A stretch of DNA of 64,000 bases from Coriaria nepalensis (Eukaryota; Streptophyta; Magnoliopsida; Cucurbitales; Coriariaceae), in assembly GCA_027186245.1 (NCBI GenBank), contig CP114500.1, positions 7,946,001-8,010,000 of the forward strand. Reading direction: 5' to 3'. Made by a program: the position numbers and the translations under genes. The notes under the pieces were generated by a model, which was not told the DNA's origin, made no database searches, and was given only the letters and a program-made list of their open reading frames with translations. Of the stretch, positions 50,157 to 59,923 are shown one piece after another; the stretch's first letter is position 1, and each line of letters opens with the position of its first letter.

Positions 50157-51965
50157 ATGGGGTTCATCGGTGAGACTGTGGACTCCATCAAATCGCTTCA
50201 GATCCGACAGGTCGTTTCTCAGGTCGTCAGTCTTGGTTCGTCTTCTTTCTCACTCAAAAACTCTTATGCATTAATCTTAAACCATGTATATGCCCTGCAA
50301 TTTTTCTTTTGATCCGTGTTTAAGTTTTGGTTTTCCCGCTGGGATGGTTTGTTTGGGAGCTGAGAAATATGGGGAAAGTGATCGGAAAATTCAAAATTGG
50401 GCGTTCTGGTTTCCTGAGGAAAAGCTCCGTACCCTGCTGAAACTCAATGAGGTTCTCACTCGCCATGAGATTTGATTCCGTTTCGTAGCCATTTTTAAAT
50501 TGTGCCTTTCAGATGTATTTCAATTGGAAGAAGTTCTTCCAAATACATTTTTTTTTTCCTGCTTGTAAATTTGATACTCTTACCTGACTTGAAGATGAGG
50601 GCTAGGTATAGCATGCGACTATACAGACCCGGGTATAACATAAATTTTTGAAATTGTCATTTATCTTTACTGCATTCTCTGAAATGAACTCCATAAATGG
50701 TTGTTTCTTTTTCTTTTTACTGTACTTGTAGTAGAAATCTGTGATCTGTTTTTTGCTTCAGGGATGATTGTTACATCAGCTCTGATTATATGGAAGGCTT
50801 TGATGTGTGTTACAGGCAGCGAGTCTCCTGTCGTCGTTGTTCTGTCTGGAAGTATGGAACCTGGATTCAAGAGAGTAAGACTAGTTTATGGGATATCTTC
50901 TTTCTCTACAATTTATGTGGTTTAGTGAGAGATATCCTCTTTTTAAAGTATTTATTATGATCACTTAATTTAAAGTATAAGAACCTGTTATATCATCATG
51001 TCCAGGGCGACATTTTGTTCTTGCACATGAGTAAGGACCCAATTCGTGCAGGCGAGATTGTCGTTTTCAATGTTGACGTAAGTTGCTCCTTCTTACAATT
51101 TTGACCCACCTATGGAAGGAAAGTTTCTTGGTCCCACCATTGTTTGTTGATGCGTTGCTTTCAAATTTCTCTCTTATATAGGGTCGTGAAATTCCAATTG
51201 TTCACCGTGTAATTAAGGTAACATTTCTGCTTTCTTCAATATGTGTTTGTAATCTAAACTGCTAGGGTAAAAGCTTGGATGTGTAAATACATTACCATTT
51301 TCTACTTCGCTCTCTCTCTCTCTCTTGCTATTACAGGTGCATGAAAGAGGAGATACTGGAGAAGTTGATGTTTTGACGAAAGGTTTTATCTACTTTAATA
51401 CAATAAAGTATATTGTATTTGATCGATCTGATCTCCTGCTTACCTTTTTTAACACTCTAAATTGTGTTTGTATGTGTATTTTTGTTTCTCAGGAGATAAC
51501 AATTATGGTGATGATAGGCTCTTGTATGCTCATGGTCAGCTCTGGCTTAATAGGCACCATATAATGGGAAGAGCTGTGGGGTAAAAACAAAACTCTTGTT
51601 CTTCTTGTTTTTTGAAAATTATGTTGTTTTACATCCCTCTATCCTTCATATATTTTGTCCTTGATTGGTACAAAAGGCTAAACTGATGTTAATAAAACAT
51701 CCTTTTCTTTTTTATTATCATTTTTCTTTTTCAGGTTCTTGCCTTACGTTGGATGGGTGACGATTATCATGACCGAGAGGCCAATAATCAAGGTATGTAA
51801 CAGTTTGGGCATCTCTATCCAAATTGCAGTTTTGATAGAATCTTCTTAGGAATGAATATACTCGAAAAGGGATTGCGAGGTAATCTCTCCACTCTCTCTC
51901 ATGCTGTCATGCAGTACATACTCATTGGTGCCTTAGGACTGCTCGTCATAACTTCCAAGGACTGA
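50157..51965 (+). CDS. SEC11: Signal peptidase complex catalytic subunit SEC11
   Basis: This serine protease cleaves signal peptides from proteins entering the ER. It has eight exons: 50157-50235, 50762-50874, 51006-51077, 51182-51217, 51337-51382, 51493-51580, 51735-51792 and 51915-51965. They sum to exactly 180 residues, the usual SEC11 length. The start [18 protein letters not shown] is chosen because it matches the family and follows a purine-rich leader. The single N-terminal membrane helix is [13 protein letters not shown]. Catalytic Ser57 (LSGSMEPGF), His96 (PIVHRVIK) and the Asp pair 122-123 (NYGDDRLLY) are all present. The C-terminus [16 protein letters not shown] is a second hydrophobic segment. 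It is the only intact gene among three decayed neighbours, as expected for an essential function. Confidence 0.96.
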
Positions 51966-52344
51966 GAGGAACAAAAAGCAAGCAAACCACATGATGCTCT
52001 CACCTATAGACAAACTTTTGTTTTCGACCTTGACCATGAAGTTCTAATTTTACCTTCTTTACTGACAATTTAATTTTAATCTGATCAAGTTCATCAGACT
52101 AGTGATTCGTTCAGCTAATCGTTCTTATTTAAATGCTCACTTTGGTTCTCGAATTGGGTGTATTCAGATCATACGCCATTGTTACAAGTCATTAGTTTAT
52201 CCCCTATGAGTCTCTGATTTGAAATTGCTGGAAGCAAATCAAAAATCGGATCATCTTGGAAAAAAACGACCAATCAAACTCATGTTTCTATGATCTATTA
52301 CAGTTGTTTTTCAATATCAAAACAGTGATGGGAGAAAACTTTGA
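51966..52344. other. SEC11 3' flank
   Basis: The 3' UTR of SEC11 converging on the end of the O-fucosyltransferase pseudogene. Nothing else was seen. Confidence 0.55.
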
Positions 52345-54239
52345 ATCACCCCAAATGGGTCTTAGACAAGGCTTCCCTCAACTCCTCCTTCACTATTAAA
52401 CGCTCTCATAGCTGCAACCATCTTATCCATGTTCCCAGAGTACGTAGCCACATTCGCATCACTATTAATCGATACATAATAATCCAAAGCTGCCTTAGTA
52501 TTCCCATGCATGTTTACAAAATCTTCACCACTAAGAAGGCTGATTTGGTTACTACATTCTTGTAAACTGAGGTTAAATCCTCAATTTCCATCAAACCATC
52601 ACCTGCTGCTAGAAATATGTGTATTTGTCGGGATGGAGAGTGGTCTCAGGATCAAAGCCATCTCATTAGGAGTGAGAGGACATTTACCTCATTTTCTCCA
52701 AACCTTGGCTAATTCTCCGGTCCATGGTTTTCTATCCACTCTTGCTGCCTTAATTGCTTTGATGGAGGCAGGAGAAAGGCCAGGGTATTCACATTGGCTG
52801 TAAGCTACCATATTCAAATCATAGGTGGAGTGAGAGAAAGGGTTTTGGTATAGCATCCGGAAGGTCTGAGGCTTTCTTCTCCAAGAATTTCGTTAAAGCG
52901 TAAGACATTGTAACAAGCTTGACAAAGAGCAGCTTTTGCATACTGTTGATACCTGCAAAATGTCACAAACAAATATTTCGGTAAACCCACAAGGATAAGA
53001 AAATCAGAAAAGAAGAATCTAAGTATTAAGAACTACCTACCTATCCCTTCTTTGGCTAGCTGCTGGAGTGATTGAAATGTATCGATGTTGCAATAGGGAT
53101 GGGAGGACGCTTTCAATGTAATCAAATTGACCTTTGCGCTTGCTACAATCCACATGAACAGGTTCTTTTAATGCAATTTCAGCAGGCAACTCTTTGACAA
53201 CTTTAACATACCCATTCATTTGACAAACAAAGTAGACGACATCAAACACATCTGCAAAACCACTGAGGTGAATCTGAGGAGTTATATTACTTACAGCGCC
53301 CCACAAAAATGGAAAAAATTAGACAAGTTATAGTTTCTGTAAGACCTTATCCCAAGTTGCTTTACTTTGAAGAGACCCGTAAAGAACTTAGATAACCATT
53401 TCAAGCGAAACAAAAGAATCAATAGAAGCCATAAAATCAAGAAGGTACATATTAAGTTAGTAACAAATAAGGATATACCTTGATTCATTCCAATATGCAG
53501 CTGCTTCAAACTTTGGTAAAACCAGGGTAGCATTCAGTAATCGAGCTATGCCAACTCCATCACACAGCTACACTCAAAATGAACAAAATAATTTTACCAA
53601 GAGGCTAAATCTTGTCTCATCTGATTGAGGCCACCATAGCAATCCACTCGAATGTATCCATTGCTATTGGCTGGAAGAGCTGCAGCAATTTCAACAAAAA
53701 ACCAATATCCAAATTTCTGCAATGAAAGCCAATTGAGATCGAAACTCAGAGTATCGAAACAAAACAGTGACCTCAACCCCCTTTTATTACAACCATCACC
53801 ACACCTATCCTAACACAGTATCTCAAAATTCAATTAAAATTCATTACTCTATCCTCTCCAGTCGCCATTTCCATCTACTCCAACTCAAATACCTAACTAA
53901 AAATGAAGAAAGTAGCGGCAATTATAAGTAAATCTCAAGCATGTACCAGTTGGATTTCTTTGTAGCCACCACCAGCAAGGTCTCCACTCCACCAGCCTCC
54001 GGACGCTCCATATTTCCAAGCTTTCTCTGTTTAAACAAGAAAATAAGATTAGATCCAATCGAAACCAGAAATGCATAAATTTCTTATAGGTTTGAGTTCA
54101 AACTTTTAACCTTTGGGGATTGGAAGAGAGTGAAGGGACAGAGAAATGTAGAGATGGCGAGAAGAGAAACATAAGTAGATATTAGAGAAAGCGTGAACGT
54201 TAGAACGACGAATATAGGCTTCACCAAGATAACCGCCAT
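52345..54239 (-). pseudogene. Decayed plant O-fucosyltransferase family gene
   Basis: Minus-strand pieces follow the family order. Membrane-anchor start MAVILVKPIFVVLTFTLSL (54239); YGASGGWWSGDLAGGGY (about 54030-53945); SNGYIRVDCYGGLNQMRQD (about 53680-53610); LCDGVGIARLLNATLVLPKF (about 53570-53480); GFADVFDVVYFVCQMNGYV to ISITPAASQRRDR (about 53265-53037); then RYQQYAKAALCQACYNVLRF, LEKKASDLPDAIPKPFLSLHL, MVAYSQCEYPGLS, KCPLTPNEMALILRPLSIP, IFLAAGDGLMEIE and a shortened C-terminus. Exons up to 53037 splice cleanly. The last exon is broken by a frameshift near 52885, TGA at 52819-52821 (Arg expected), a small deletion near 52812, TGA at 52689-52691 (Arg expected), a frameshift near 52530 and a missing segment before 52390. 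Confidence 0.85.
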
Positions 54240-55032
54240 TGCAGATCTTGCCAAGCTCTTTCACCAGACTCGATCTGCATCGGACATTTTCTTTGTTTAC
54301 TCGGTGAGACCGTTAGAAAGAAGACACCAAGCGGGTCGGTGAGATTCCGGTTACGGGCAGGCGGGTTACTTACATTTTACGGGCCTAGCTGAATGAAATG
54401 GACAGGGCCTTTTTTTTGGTTGTTCGAAAAGATGACCGCGCCAGGCCCACCTCCATTTGCCGAATATTGAATTTGATTATAACTTAATTTAGATTATGTT
54501 TTTTTTATTTATAGTTATTGATTTAATAATCATAAGTAGCTAGTTATACCCCTAAAAAGTCATATTCAATAGAAAATAATTGAAAAAATATATATTTTTT
54601 AATAAATAAAATTATTTATTTAATTCGAAGATAGCATTGATCCATAACCATATATTATATAGTATTCAACCAAGCAATATTTTGGGATGATTTGATTCGT
54701 TTAAAGAGGCCTATATGACATCTCATGAAATGATTAATATAGATATATAACAACTCTCTCACCAACTTGACAAGATGTCAAGATTGCTCATAACCATTTT
54801 GTGAATGGTCACGAAAAACTATGAAATATAGTCTTGACATTTGTGTGAATATCTATCTATATGAACCCTTGGCCGACTCTCGTTCCCAATAGATCTTACA
54901 GACATAAAAGTCCCATGCCTATGAAAATCAAGCAAAAAATCAAACATATATACCCAGCTAGCTAGTGATGAAGGAATTACTTCATATGTATAAAAGAGAA
55001 ATCTTGATTTTGGATCAGAGTTTCAAAATTAG
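54240..55032. other. Intergenic, upstream of cysteine-rich peptide gene A
   Basis: Holds the promoter of the O-fucosyltransferase remnant and that of peptide gene A. It is AT-rich at 54480-54640. No gene was seen. Confidence 0.5.
54989..54995 (+). promoter_or_regulatory. TATA box of cysteine-rich peptide gene A
   Basis: TATAAAA only 38 bases before the ATG at 55033. The transcript would have a very short leader, or translation may start at the second Met (55048). Confidence 0.55.
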
Positions 55033-55407
55033 ATGGATCGAAATATCATGACTAGATCACATGCCGTGACAACAACAATAAGAATGATAATGATCATGTC
55101 GCTCGTTGTTGTCGTAGCGGCTATTATGGAAATGGAAGGATCGCTCGTTCATGTACCGTCTCCATCGCCATCTCCCGAAAGATCTAATTTACATGAAAAT
55201 GACGATGGTTTATTTGCTAAAATCATCGGAAAAGTTGTTCCGAAACTAAGCAAACCCAGTTTCGGTCATATCTCACCGAAACAGGTAGCGAAAGCGGGAG
55301 GTTGTTATGGAAAATGCTTTGTACTCTACTGCAGCGGCCTCGACAGTGCTGTTGAAACCGGATGCAATGTCATATGCTCGAAAAGATGCCATAAACAAGC
55401 CCCGTAA
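55033..55407 (+). CDS. Secreted cysteine-rich peptide A (thionin-like spacing)
   Basis: Predicted single-exon precursor of 124 residues. Residues about 16-32 (RMIMIMSLVVVVAAIM) are a hydrophobic secretion signal. A spacer with Pro-Ser repeats (VPSPSPSPE) and the motif GLFAKIIGKV follow. The C-terminal 40 residues hold six cysteines with spacing C-x3-C-x4-C-x10-C-x3-C-x3-C (GGCYGKCFVLYC and GCNVICSKRC). This spacing resembles small plant thionin-like or helical-hairpin peptides, but I cannot assign a named family. Peptide C at 61.0-61.4 kb, on the other strand, shares both the GLxxKxIGK motif and the x3/x4 and x3/x3 cysteine spacing, so the two are homologous. Likely role: defence or signalling peptide in the apoplast (inference). 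Whether it is toxic is unknown. Confidence 0.75.
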   Translation: MDRNIMTRSHAVTTTIRMIMIMSLVVVVAAIMEMEGSLVHVPSPSPSPERSNLHENDDGLFAKIIGKVVPKLSKPSFGHISPKQVAKAGGCYGKCFVLYCSGLDSAVETGCNVICSKRCHKQAP

Positions 55408-56194
55408 CCGTTGTTTCAACGATTCAATCTGCGACTATGTTATCAGGTTAATTAATTGGTTTCTATGTGTGGTATTTTTATTTTGATCTTAATTTGTTAA
55501 TACGTAAACAATTTCATATCGTTTCGATTCCATTACAGTACAGAAAGTTCAACAAAAATGGCAGATTCATGCATAGTTTGTATTAGAATGTTTATACAAG
55601 TATATATTGTGGATCAGATTTCATGAAGTACTGTTTCCTTATACATTAGCGCATGTAAATCACTTGGAAGTTGGAATCAAACACCACTAACTATTGTTTT
55701 AGCTTGCTTATCACTTCAACTCTTCCATTTGTAGACACCACAACTGCGCTGTATATACATGCATCACAGTTTAGACGCTGTCGTTTTGTACTTTATATTC
55801 AAAAGGTTCGTACTTTACAAAAACATAAATAAAAAAGGAGATGTTTGAACTAAAAAGTAGCTTTGGCCAAAAAAATGAAAAACTAAAAAAATAAGGAGCT
55901 TACGTGTCATGGGACCCAGAATGACTGTTTTCGAACATTGATAAACGTAAAAAAATTGAAAATGCACGTGATCCGAGTCATAAATGTGGGACCTACATTT
56001 CGCGCTACACGTGGCAAACATGAAGAGATAGTTCGAGGTCTATTTATAACCCTACTCTCCTACACCTATTTCCTGTCAACAAAAATTCAGTTTCGGATTT
56101 TCCTTCTCTTCTCGTCTCTTCTCTTCTATTCTCTTCCTTAAATTTCAATTCAACTTCTGTTAATTTTTCCATCTCTAATTTTTCCGAGAAAAAA
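55408..56194. other. Intergenic, glyoxalase-like promoter
   Basis: The 3' flank of peptide gene A and the promoter of the glyoxalase-like gene, including three ABRE/G-box-like sites and a TATA-like TATTTATA at 56041-56048. No gene was seen. Confidence 0.55.
55912..56013 (+). promoter_or_regulatory. Cluster of three ABRE/G-box elements before the glyoxalase-like gene
   Basis: ACGTGTC at 55912-55918 and CACGTG at 55966-55971 and 56008-56013, within about 100 bases, just upstream of a TATA-like site at 56041 and the ATG at 56195. Multiple ACGT cores are the known arrangement for ABA- and stress-responsive promoters, so stress induction is predicted. Confidence 0.6.
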
Positions 56195-56784
56195 ATGAAA
56201 GAAAGCGCGGGAAACCCTCTGTATCTCAAGTCATTGAACCACATATCGCTTATCTGCAGATCACTGGAAGAGTCCATGGATTTCTATCAGAACATCCTTG
56301 GATTCGCCCCCATACGACGGCCAGGATCCTTTGATTTTGACGGAGCATGGTAAACCCACTTAACAACTAATCATTTTTAATTACTCTAATTACCTTGATT
56401 AGGTAAAACTAATGATTCTCCGGCAGGCTGTTTGGTTACGGAATCGGAATCCATCTGCTGCAATCGGAGGAGCAGGAGAAGATGGGGAGGAAGAAAGAGA
56501 TAAATCCGAAGGACAATCATATCTCCTTCCAGTGTGAAAGCATGGGAGCGGTGGAGAAGAAGCTGAAGGAGATGGGGCTGGATTACGTGCGGTCGATGGT
56601 AGAGGAAGGAGGAATCCATGTTGATCAGCTCTTTTTCCATGATCCTGATGCGTTCATGATCGAGATTTGTAATTGTGATAATCTGCCCGTAGTCCCGCTT
56701 GCTGGTGAGATGGCACGTACCTGCTCGCTTGTCAATCTTCATAGGATTCAGCAGCCGCAGCATCAAGCGGTCAAGCAACAATAG
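56195..56784 (+). CDS. Glyoxalase-I-like VOC protein (GLYI4/GLYI7 type)
   Basis: A single-domain VOC-fold protein of 170 residues in two exons (56195-56349 and 56427-56784). Landmarks: YLKSLNHISLICRSLEESMDFY with a metal-ligand-type His, FGYGIGIHLL, DNHISFQCESM with a second His, and FFHDPDAFMIEICNCDNLPV with a metal-ligand-type Glu. Related Arabidopsis genes are At1g80160 (GLYI7) and At1g15380 (GLYI4). They are called glyoxalases, but this clade is shorter than classic two-domain Ni-type enzymes. Methylglyoxal detoxification is therefore possible, not proved. The C-terminus ends in a Gln-rich tail (QQPQHQAVKQQ). The promoter carries three ABRE/G-box sites, consistent with stress induction. 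Confidence 0.93.
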
Positions 56785-57017
56785 AAAGAAAGAAAGAAAG
56801 AAGACTTCTTGTCTTCTTGATTGCTGTTTGTTTCCGTTGTGTGTGTGAGTGGGTGTCATTTTGTGCTCTTTTCCGGCTAAAGAAGTAAATAAAACTGGAC
56901 GACGAAGAGAGACGCTAATGGAATAAAGAAAGCTGGAGATGTAGTTCTGTCGCGATGTAATTGTCGTTTTGGGTGTATAGTAGTACCGTGAGGAATTTAT
57001 CTGAGTCAGAGCTGGCC

Positions 57018-57068
<51 letters not shown>

Positions 57069-57340
57069 TAAGAAATTGACATTGTTGTCGTGCTGATTTT
57101 CATGGTGGGTTTACGTACGTAAAATAACTTGTACTGATGTTATGTCTTTTTAGGTGGCTGGCTAGTGGCGACAAACTTTTTTCTTTTATATATATATATA
57201 TATATATATTATTATTATTTAAAATGAATCTGACTTCTTATTTCGATGGGATATAAATTCCGGAAAGAATAGTCGGCAGCTCCGTCGTATCACCGTTTAA
57301 GTTAAGAATATTGTCCGAAGACGTTTTAGATGAATAGGAT
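56785..57340. other. 3' flank of glyoxalase-like gene with (TTA)n
   Basis: 3' UTR, then a (TTA)n microsatellite at 57018-57063 and an (AT)n run near 57188-57208. No gene was seen. Confidence 0.5.
57018..57063. repeat. (TTA)n microsatellite
   Basis: About 15 consecutive TTA units, likely length-polymorphic. Confidence 0.9.
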
Positions 57341-57691
57341 ATGACTTATAAAGGTAACATGCATGATATGAATTTGGTCGGATTTAAAATTTTCATCGCA
57401 AATTTAGAAAAAATTTTCATGGATAATATTTATAATAAGTTCAAAACTGAAGAAGGAGAGAGAGTACATGTATTAAGGAATCTCACATTTGATCATACAG
57501 AGAATCTTACAGTACATGTCGATTCTAGGGTCTCTGAATCTGTGTTGGCGGCAGGGTTCAGAAACACAACCTTGACTGCATTCTTTGTCGAAGAAAAAAT
57601 CATGTGGATGATGTTTAAGGAGCAGATGAGTACATGTAATTATAAACAAGCTGCCATCAATATAGATATAGTCTCGCCCGTCATTCTATAA
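57341..57691 (+). CDS. Orphan open reading frame, 116 codons, doubtful
   Basis: An ATG-to-stop frame of 116 codons that I do not recognise. It is long for this AT-rich DNA. It has a mixed hydrophobic start (MNLVGFKIFIANLEKIFMDN), a middle with ENLTVHVDSRVSESVLAAGF and a Met-rich end (IMWMMFKEQMS). There is no clear signal peptide, membrane helix or known motif. No TATA box or conserved leader was identified. It could be an exon of an unrecognised gene, a gene remnant or chance. It lies between the glyoxalase-like gene and peptide gene B. Confidence 0.3.
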   Translation: MTYKGNMHDMNLVGFKIFIANLEKIFMDNIYNKFKTEEGERVHVLRNLTFDHTENLTVHVDSRVSESVLAAGFRNTTLTAFFVEEKIMWMMFKEQMSTCNYKQAAINIDIVSPVIL

Positions 57692-58310
57692 CCTTCCATC
57701 ATCATATCATCATCATCGTCGTCGTCGTCATCTCTGTCTTTATGAGATCTATTTATAAAAACTTGCTTACTTAGCTTAGCTTCTTGCCTGCTATCAAATA
57801 ATACTTATTGAATAGAAACAAAAACCTGAGAAAGCTTATTGAATAGAAACCTGAACACACCGAGATGCACTGATATGGATAAAAAAAGTAAGAGACTGAT
57901 GTAGAAGAGAATCAGATGATGTGACGAAGGTGAAAAACGATTGTCGGATTAGGAGGGATTGCATTCAAGACGACTTGTCGTTTAATCACTGTTGGATTTA
58001 TATATATATATATATCTATATACAATTCCATATTTATTCATTAAGCAAAAGCAAGTACATAAACCAAAATACTACCACATTACAACATAAAGTAGGTACT
58101 AAGTAGGAAGTGCATGGAATAATAAACAAACTAGTAAATTAAAAATATCATTTTTATTATTATTATAAATTTCCAACTTCAACGACGATGTTTGATCACC
58201 TTCCACTTGATCAAACCCACATCTTTTACAAATTAAATATTAATTAGGAACACAATATTAAAGTAATTATTAAAACATACCAAGTGCATGGATGTTAGTG
58301 TTTGTACTTG
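57692..58310. other. Intergenic, 3' side of peptide gene B
   Basis: ATC/GTC trinucleotide runs at about 57698-57730, an (AT)n run near 57999-58022, and the 3' flank of peptide gene B. A duplicated phrase (TTATTGAATAGAAAC) occurs at about 57805 and 57837. No gene was seen. Confidence 0.5.
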
Positions 58311-58667
58311 TTAAGCTCGATCGGGAGAGCATTGTCGTTTACAGAAAGCAGCGACGGAAGACTCATCGGATCTGGATTCGGAATGTTGGAGCATGACGCA
58401 TTGCCTATAGCAATTGGTTTTCTTGGCAGTAGCTTTGGTGAGTCTATAAGCTTTTGGAATTAGAGGGACCATTAGAAGTGCTCCAAGAAGGTCCTGATCA
58501 GCGGAAGTGATCCGTGATGGAGCGGGAGTTGCCGTGCCATCTTTGGACGGTGCAGATGCAGGGGCTGCTTGATGATGATGATGATCCGCTTTGATCAGCA
58601 CAGCCACATCAAGAACCACAATGCACATTATTACTACTGCTTTCACAATGCTGCCTTTTCCTTCCAT
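58311..58667 (-). CDS. Secreted cysteine-rich peptide B (CxxxC-CxxxC)
   Basis: A single-exon precursor of 118 residues. The signal peptide is IVKAVVIMCIVVLDVAVLIKA. It is followed by a His run (DHHHHQ) and a Pro/Ala/Ser/Thr spacer. The C-terminal part has four cysteines as C-x3-C, an 18-residue gap, then C-x3-C (NCYRQCVML and FCKRQCSP). Two C-x3-C motifs on predicted helices is the pattern of alpha-hairpinin-like peptides, though this match is by spacing only. A TATA box lies about 105 bases upstream. It differs from peptides A and C by lacking the extra cysteine pair, but shares architecture and location. Function unknown; apoplastic defence or signalling is a guess. Confidence 0.72.
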   Translation of the reverse strand: MEGKGSIVKAVVIMCIVVLDVAVLIKADHHHHQAAPASAPSKDGTATPAPSRITSADQDLLGALLMVPLIPKAYRLTKATAKKTNCYRQCVMLQHSESRSDESSVAAFCKRQCSPDRA

Positions 58668-58771
58668 TCTTCCTCTGATTATGATTACTAGTAGCTAATT
58701 ACTCAATATTAGTGTATGATGATGATGATGATTAGTGTTATGTGATTTATTTGTTCATTGCCAAAGATGGT

Positions 58772-58779
58772 TATTTATA
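58772..58779 (-). promoter_or_regulatory. TATA box of cysteine-rich peptide gene B
   Basis: TATAAATA on the minus strand, about 105 bases before the ATG at 58667. Confidence 0.6.
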
Positions 58780-59049
58780 GGATGTGTTTTTAACCCTTCG
58801 TTATCCGGAATCATTAGGGTAAAAAGTAATTTGATTTTTCGTGGTGGTAAAAATTAAGTATGACATTTTAGGCAAGCAATGGACAAATGGGAATTGTTTA
58901 AGATGTGTTGTTCTTGCCAAAGTATATATCAGTTTTATTAATCACATTTTGTGTACAAGAGTTGGAATGGTATTTAGTGAAAGTTAATGCTTAGCTTGTT
59001 AAAGCTTAAAGTAATGTAATTTCGACGTTGTTTAAGGCCTGGCTGGTTG

Positions 59050-59079
59050 TCTTCTTCTTCTTCTTCTTCTTCTTCTTCT
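59050..59079. repeat. (CTT)n microsatellite
   Basis: Ten CTT units followed by a short TTA run. Confidence 0.9.
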
Positions 59080-59572
59080 ATTATTATTATTATGGCCCCC
59101 CAAAAATATGAACTCACAAAAATCAGAGTCGTTCGTCTAACTTGGTTTCTCTGTCGGAATACACATGTGAATCATGTGATGTGGGTCTTACCTCACCATT
59201 CCAAAATAAAAAAAGAAACGGCAGGCTTAAATCACCGCTGTAGATGGCGGCGCACATGGCCGACCCATGTGCTCCGATCATTAATTACCCATCACGATGA
59301 TACAAATCAAAATTCCAGACACATAGAAACCATAGAATTTTAAATATTTTTCTCTGTACAAGATTGAAAAGAACAGGACTTCATCTCAAACAACAATCAT
59401 CCACCCAAACAGAGCAAGAGTTACAAGACCCCTGTTCATCATCACAGGACATGTCCTAATTCTAAGAAACCCAGAACTCAAAAACATATTTAACAACATC
59501 CTATTTATGTTTTAGAGGGAGAGGAACATCTCGAATTTTGATTTTTGAGATCGAATTGATATGAAACGAAAC

Positions 59573-59923
59573 CTACCGTGATCTACGCTTCGGACCGGGT
59601 TTAGCTCGGTGGTGACCCTTATTAGCCGGTTTACTACCAAAAGCAGAGCAGAACCCACAAGCTGAGACCTTCGGAGACGGCGGTTCAATCGCTGGTAAAA
59701 CTTTTCCGGTCCGGTATCCTCGTTGATCCCCACCGTTGGAATTACTCCGTTCAACACTAATGGGCTTAACCGTCGTTCTCCTAGCCTCTGCTTCTTTGGC
59801 CAAGTTGACTTTTTCTTCATGCTCTTTGCTCATCTCTGCTGCTTTCAAAAGCTTATCGTCCCAAACCAGCCCGGATGAGCCCTGCCTCCTGAACGACACT
59901 TCAGATCTCTGCAAACCTGCCAT
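59573..59923 (-). CDS. MASS-type protein (At1g80180/At1g15400-like)
   Basis: A single-exon protein of 116 residues with the family blocks RSEVSFRRQGSSGLVWDDK near the start, ERSNSNGG-RGYRTGKV in the middle and EPPSPKVSACGFCSAFG near the end, finishing in a basic tail (KPGPKRRSR). This matches the small Arabidopsis family MASS (MAPK SUBSTRATES IN THE STOMATAL LINEAGE), plasma-membrane-associated proteins that bind MPK3/6 and influence stomatal patterning. The SP site within EPPSPK is a candidate MAPK phosphosite. Cys residues in CGFC could be acylated (inference). It has no signal peptide or membrane helix. An EPFL gene lies 22 kb away in the same window. The family assignment is from recalled motifs and should be checked. 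Confidence 0.85.
   Translation of the reverse strand: MAGLQRSEVSFRRQGSSGLVWDDKLLKAAEMSKEHEEKVNLAKEAEARRTTVKPISVERSNSNGGDQRGYRTGKVLPAIEPPSPKVSACGFCSAFGSKPANKGHHRAKPGPKRRSR

Larger units (their letters stand above)
58668..59572. other. Intergenic with simple repeats
   Basis: Promoter of peptide gene B (TATA at 58772-58779), an ATG/TGA repeat near 58717-58733, a CTT run at 59050-59079 and the 3' flank of the MASS-type gene. No further gene was seen. Confidence 0.5.

Noticed and set aside
52510..52803. Plus-strand frame of 97 codons
   Set aside because: Antisense to the O-fucosyltransferase remnant, whose minus-strand reading has clear family motifs.
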